41,515 nucleotides of DNA from IMG/VR virus record IMGVR_UViG_3300035099_000220, positions 1 to 41,515 of that record; one strand, written 5' to 3'. The DNA is from a virus. Below the pieces are notes generated by a model, which did not search any database, had not been told where the DNA came from, and saw only the letters and a list, made by a program, of their open reading frames with translations. Shown here piece after piece: positions 38,357-41,515 of this stretch; position 1 is the first letter of the stretch, and each line of letters opens with the position of its first letter. Made by a program: the position numbers and the translations under genes.

Positions 38357-39244
38357 CTAATAGCTACTCCCTTCTGCCCAATGATTGACCTCCCAATCAC
38401 TTCCAAGACGTCCTTCCTCTGTTGTGTAATCCTTTACCTCAAATTCTGCCGATGATTTTCTCATATCCTCTGCAACTGCCTCATTCCAGAGCCATTGTAT
38501 CTGTGCAGAGACAACAGGAAGAAAATTTAGATAATTTGGATTACTGTTTGCAGCTACACGGTAACAGTCAAGAAGCGTTAGTTCCTGAAGCAGGTCATCT
38601 CTGACAAGTATAGTATCCGTATCTGCCGATAAATTAGATACAGATTTCCAGTAACTGCATCTCAGGACATAATCATCAGAAGGATAGGGGTGTATCTCTA
38701 CTTGCCGATAGCCACTTGCATCAATTCCTCTATCAGCATAAAAAAGCGGTGTCCCTGAGATAGAACGATAAGGGTCATTTCGTTCTATCCATTCTACTGA
38801 TTTTTCTATCAGTGCAAGGTCATAGACTATCTTGCTTATCTCTCTGACATCAGAAGCAAGAGAGTATATATGCTGAAATATCTCGTAAGTTTGACCTGTT
38901 GCAGTATCACCGCCATAAGCAGAAGCTAATGTTATCTCTGTAGCGGATACAACTGCACTTATTTTATAAAAAGGTATTGCTGACCCTAATCTGAAGTGCC
39001 TTCCTGCCATTGCAGAAGTCCATGATGTGCCTGAACCTGTTACAGTCGTAGAGCTATTAGTTACTGATACTGTCCCCGTAGAGTAAGGAGCTACAAGCTG
39101 AAGATTGGCATAACCTTTAAGAAAACTCCACTGCCATGCCTTTAGAAGCTGCTGGTATCGCTTATTAATAAAGTTGCCAATAGTAGTTAATGTTAGTTCT
39201 GGAGTAAAACTTTGAATTAATGATTTTAAATCGCCAAATGTCAA
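38357..39244 (-). CDS. Head-tail adaptor (P22 gp4-like)
   Basis: 295 residues from TTG 39244, which has GGGGGAGG upstream. MTFGDLKSLIQSFTPELTLTTIGNFINKRYQQLLKAWQWSFLK matches the N-terminus of podovirus adaptors that bind the portal. A TGTVSVTNSSTTVTGSGTSWTSAMAGR beta module then follows, of the kind found in such adaptors. Directly upstream of the nozzle gene, as in P22. It closes the head after packaging and seats the nozzle. The family call is sequence- and position-based. Confidence 0.78.
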   Translation of the reverse strand: MTFGDLKSLIQSFTPELTLTTIGNFINKRYQQLLKAWQWSFLKGYANLQLVAPYSTGTVSVTNSSTTVTGSGTSWTSAMAGRHFRLGSAIPFYKISAVVSATEITLASAYGGDTATGQTYEIFQHIYSLASDVREISKIVYDLALIEKSVEWIERNDPYRSISGTPLFYADRGIDASGYRQVEIHPYPSDDYVLRCSYWKSVSNLSADTDTILVRDDLLQELTLLDCYRVAANSNPNYLNFLPVVSAQIQWLWNEAVAEDMRKSSAEFEVKDYTTEEGRLGSDWEVNHWAEGSSY

Positions 39245-39257
39245 TCTAATCCTCCCC

Positions 39258-39530
39258 CTATCTTTTTCTATCCAGTTTCAGGCTTAAATTTTCAATCTCC
39301 TGCCTGATTAACTTAAAGGCATCCTCAATCTTCTGTTCTATCCTTGTTACTCTCTCCCTGCAAATATCTTCAGTAACAAATTTTGTATCAGTAACAGAAG
39401 GTGGCAAGCCTTGCGGATCACATTTATTTTTTCTACTATTAATAAACTCAATTACAACCTTATTGAGCAAATTTACCAGAACTACCCCAGCAGCGGTTAA
39501 GGGGATTACAACCTCAAGTGGTATCTCCAT
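39258..39530 (-). CDS. Membrane-anchored coiled-coil protein
   Basis: I use the ATG at 39530, which overlaps the upstream stop (TAATG); the longer frame from 39590 lies inside another gene. Of 90 residues, 5-27 (LEVVIPLTAAGVVLVNLLNKVVI) are hydrophobic, and the end is a coiled coil (ICRERVTRIEQKIEDAFKLIRQEIENLSLKLDRKR). This resembles XhlA- or spanin-like membrane helpers, but gene order is not a standard lysis cassette. Confidence 0.6.
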   Translation of the reverse strand: MEIPLEVVIPLTAAGVVLVNLLNKVVIEFINSRKNKCDPQGLPPSVTDTKFVTEDICRERVTRIEQKIEDAFKLIRQEIENLSLKLDRKR

Positions 39531-39655
39531 TATGTGCCTACTCCCAGAAGAGTTAAAGTTGGTGTTAATGATATCCCTACTGCTCTCCATACACTAAATG
39601 AGAAAACCCCCCAGGCTGTCTCATATTGGTAGTTATTATTCCAGTCAATAATCAT
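39530..39655 (-). CDS. 41-residue aromatic/hydrophobic peptide
   Basis: ATG at 39655 overlaps the stop of the Gly-rich fibre gene, and its stop overlaps the next ATG, both TAATG. MIIDWNNNYQYETAWGVFSFSVWRAVGISLTPTLTLLG has a hydrophobic C-terminal half that could be one membrane or buried helix. The unbroken chain of overlaps argues for translation. No family. Confidence 0.55.
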   Translation of the reverse strand: MIIDWNNNYQYETAWGVFSFSVWRAVGISLTPTLTLLGVGT

Positions 39656-40578
39656 TATGCCTGCGTTACTATTGTAATTGTTCTCTGGTCTGCTCCTACA
39701 GCAGTGAATTTCAAGGTAATTACATTACCATTTAAATCAGATGCTGCAAGGTTTATCTTATAAACTCCATTTCCAACCTCTGCCACAGCATTAGCACATG
39801 CAGCAAATGCTGCTCCGTCAATAGACCTTTCGGCTGTAACTGTCAAGCCTGTTTTTGGGGTAACATGGTCTGTGCTATCTACCATTAGAAATGAGAAGTT
39901 GGAAAGAGCTACATTCTTGGTAATTTCTGGCATATTATCATATTCAACAAGAAGGTATCCCGAACCACCAGCACCACCAGCACCACTTATGCACCCACCC
40001 CCACCACCAGCACCAGAATTAGCTGGAGCAGCAGCGCCAGCACCACTCAAACCCCCACTTGCTCCTGCACCCCCACAAGCCCGGTAACTTCTTGCACCTC
40101 CACCACCACCATTAACAGCACCACCAGCACCTCCAGATGCACCACCTGCACCGCCAGCAGCACCTGGATTACCCCCACCTCCACCCCCTGCACCACCGAA
40201 TTTAAATGGAGATAGATTAAAATTCGTGCCAGCAGCGCCAGCAACACCCGTAGTGCCTCCTGCACCTCCGCCAACACCTCCGCCTGTTCCACCTACACCA
40301 CCAACAGCACTAGCACCATTACTACCAGCAGCTAAAGACAATAAACTACCAAAAGTTGTTGCTTGCCCAGTAGCACCAATAGTTACAGTTATATTTGACC
40401 CTGGGGTAACAAGTACTGGGTATTTGAAACAAGCCTCACCAGCACCTCCACCCCCTGCACCACCGTCACCGGCTCCAGTACCACCACTGCCTCCTCCACC
40501 TATTCCAGTAAGGTAAACTAAATTAACCCCTGAAGGGACAGTAAATGTGCCTGATGATGTAAACTCTTGTGCTTTCAT
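39655..40578 (-). CDS. Glycine-rich tail fibre/adhesin
   Basis: 307 residues. MKAQEFTSSGTFTVPSGVNLVYLTGIGGGG begins a long Gly-rich region (about 27-212). Short GGGG and GAGG runs are separated by small strands, as in polyglycine-sandwich adhesins of phage fibres. The C-terminal about 90 residues (SFLMVDSTDHVTPKTGLTVTAERSIDGAAFAAC... VITLKFTAVGADQRTITIV) form a beta domain of a type seen in phage baseplate and fibre proteins. Likely receptor-binding. Confidence 0.72.
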   Translation of the reverse strand: MKAQEFTSSGTFTVPSGVNLVYLTGIGGGGSGGTGAGDGGAGGGGAGEACFKYPVLVTPGSNITVTIGATGQATTFGSLLSLAAGSNGASAVGGVGGTGGGVGGGAGGTTGVAGAAGTNFNLSPFKFGGAGGGGGGNPGAAGGAGGASGGAGGAVNGGGGGARSYRACGGAGASGGLSGAGAAAPANSGAGGGGGCISGAGGAGGSGYLLVEYDNMPEITKNVALSNFSFLMVDSTDHVTPKTGLTVTAERSIDGAAFAACANAVAEVGNGVYKINLAASDLNGNVITLKFTAVGADQRTITIVTQA

Positions 40579-40721
40579 CTATTATCTCCTGAGTTTAACA
40601 AAATTAATCCTCCAGGCTTGCAGTAATAGCCCTCACGCTTTTCTTCAACTCTTCTAATATCGCTTTCGCCTCTGCAAGCTTCCTTTGTTCTCCTACTGCC
40701 ATTATCAGCCAACCAACTCAT
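40575..40721 (-). CDS. 48-residue small protein coupled to the Gly-rich fibre
   Basis: ATG at 40721 lies 12 bases after the previous stop with AGGA upstream. The end overlaps the next ATG (ATGA). MSWLADNGSRRTKEACRGESDIRRVEEKREGYYCKPGGLILL has two Cys and a basic-acidic helix. A 32-residue ORF in another frame overlaps it, and I prefer this one for the coupling. Confidence 0.55.
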   Translation of the reverse strand: MSWLADNGSRRTKEACRGESDIRRVEEKREGYYCKPGGLILLNSGDNR

Positions 40722-40733
40722 TTATTTCTTTTC

Positions 40734-41515
40734 CTAAATCTCCAGGTAAACCAGATGCCCTGAAACTGCATTTGCACCTGATAAATTAAGCACCAAAGCC
40801 GCACCTGCTGCTGTTTCAAATAATCCAACTGGCGAATAAGGAGCAGAGATACCGCCATTGGCAGCAAACGACATATCGCCAGTGATTGCCGTTCCAGCAG
40901 CCCCACTCCTGAAATAAACCGTTGTTGCTGCTGCACAGACTAAGGCATATTGCAAAACCCTGATTTTCTTTCCAGCAACTGCTGCCACAATTGTATTATC
41001 TCCTGAGGCAGCCACATCTATTACAGCGAATTTTGGAGTTAAGGCAGTAGTTCCCGAATAAATAGTTCCTGTTTCCTGAGACGCTGAAATTTGACCGATT
41101 AAATTAGTTCCTGCTGGGATTGAAGGTAAAGTTACAACATCAACATTTCCAATATTGTTATCCCCTGGTGCAATTGAGGCAATATCCACATCGCCAATGT
41201 TATTAGTTCCTGCTGGTAACGCACTTCCAATTGAAACCGAACCATCTACAGTTAAAGAACCAGCATTATCGTCAACATGAACTACATTTGTAATTCCAGT
41301 AAGGGTTGTAACCGTTCCTATGTTCCAGGTCCCTGATTGGGTAACAGCTAAAGTAGTATTTAAAATATCAACTTGTAAGTTTCCAGTAGCATCAACAGCT
41401 AATATCTGATAGTTAGTTCCATCAGTTCCTAAAACAAGATTTCCCTTGTATGCGGCATCAACCGCTGTTCCATCAGCATATTGTTCTCCTGCTCCACCCC
41501 CGCTTAATACATCTA
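40734..41515 (-). CDS. Repeat-rich virion protein, C-terminal part (continues from base 1)
   Basis: This is the 3' part of the gene that starts at 1011. Codons are in phase with base 1 (the codon ending at 1 is followed by 41411), and the frame is open to the window end. It contains VDIASIAPGDNNIGNVDVVTLPSIPAGTN. A terminal domain of about 105 residues follows (FAVIDVAASGDNTIVAAVAGKKI ... GLFETAAGAALVLNLSGANAVSGHLVYLEI). I recognise that last domain as a recurrent ending of phage head or tail surface proteins. The 104 bases at the end duplicate 1-104. Confidence 0.8.
   Translation of the reverse strand, partial: DVLSGGGAGEQYADGTAVDAAYKGNLVLGTDGTNYQILAVDATGNLQVDILNTTLAVTQSGTWNIGTVTTLTGITNVVHVDDNAGSLTVDGSVSIGSALPAGTNNIGDVDIASIAPGDNNIGNVDVVTLPSIPAGTNLIGQISASQETGTIYSGTTALTPKFAVIDVAASGDNTIVAAVAGKKIRVLQYALVCAAATTVYFRSGAAGTAITGDMSFAANGGISAPYSPVGLFETAAGAALVLNLSGANAVSGHLVYLEI
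41412..41515. repeat. Right copy of the 104-bp end overlap
   Basis: Exact copy of 1-104. Circularise by dropping one copy. Confidence 0.95.

Noticed and set aside
39872-40516. Proline-rich plus-strand ORFs opposite the Gly-rich fibre
   Set aside because: Pro runs are the complement of Gly codons; the minus-strand gene has overlaps, domains and context.
40606-40704. 32-codon ORF MAVGEQRKL in another frame
   Set aside because: Lacks a ribosome site; the overlapping 48-residue frame couples to both neighbours.
1-41515. Temperate phage with integrase
   Set aside because: No recombinase motif of tyrosine or serine type was recognised in any frame; lifestyle left open.
1-41515. tRNA or rRNA genes
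   Set aside because: No cloverleaf or rRNA-like stretch was noticed by eye; a tRNAscan-SE run would decide.

Overview
The window looks like one complete circular, tailed-phage genome opened at an arbitrary point. The first 104 bases recur exactly as the last 104 bases, so the unique circle is 41,411 bp, and one structural gene reads in frame across the junction. The gene set is that of a short-tailed (podovirus-like) bacteriophage. Terminase, portal, scaffold, coat, a P22 gp4-like adaptor, a gp10-like nozzle, fibres and three large ejection-type proteins come in the P22 order. The host cannot be named. Strong TTGACA/TATAAT-type promoters and AGGAGG ribosome sites point to a bacterium. I recognise no integrase, DNA polymerase or tRNA gene, so lifestyle is open.

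Layout. (1) Late operon, minus strand, about 29 kb: it starts at a promoter at 13701-13730, runs down to base 1, re-enters at 41411 and ends at 25647. It encodes terminase small and large subunits, small proteins, portal, an internal terminator, four tiny very basic proteins, scaffold, a major capsid gene split by a group I intron with a LAGLIDADG endonuclease, head and fibre proteins, adaptor, nozzle with an S74-like tail chaperone, a repeat-rich fibre, ejection proteins, and a lysis cassette (SleB-like hydrolase, tiny membrane protein, 3-TM holin). (2) 24969-25645, minus: a strong promoter, a heavily structured transcript and a free HNH endonuclease. (3) 23749-24956, plus: a tandem-HTH regulator followed by small proteins, including a secreted cysteine-rich one. 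(4) Early operon, minus, 23622 to 15653: many small zinc-finger-like proteins, a RecB/Cas4-like nuclease, an SSB-like protein, a NinG-like HNH protein, a replication initiator with internal iteron-like repeats, and a DnaB-type helicase. (5) 13925-15620, plus: six small unknown genes with strong ribosome sites and an intrinsic terminator.

How it works together (inference). The divergent promoters at 23632-23741 form the early control point beside the tandem-HTH regulator. The early operon supplies recombination and replication functions, with a likely origin in or just upstream of the initiator gene. The late operon, next to a cluster of TGAC-N7-GTCA sites, builds and releases virions. Four promoters place the first ATG only 6 to 9 nt after the -10 box, so operon-first genes appear to be leaderless while internal genes use Shine-Dalgarno sites. 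The least explained parts are the structured RNA with HNH gene, the big inverted repeat upstream of the initiator, the cluster of basic mini-proteins, and the secreted cysteine-rich cassette.
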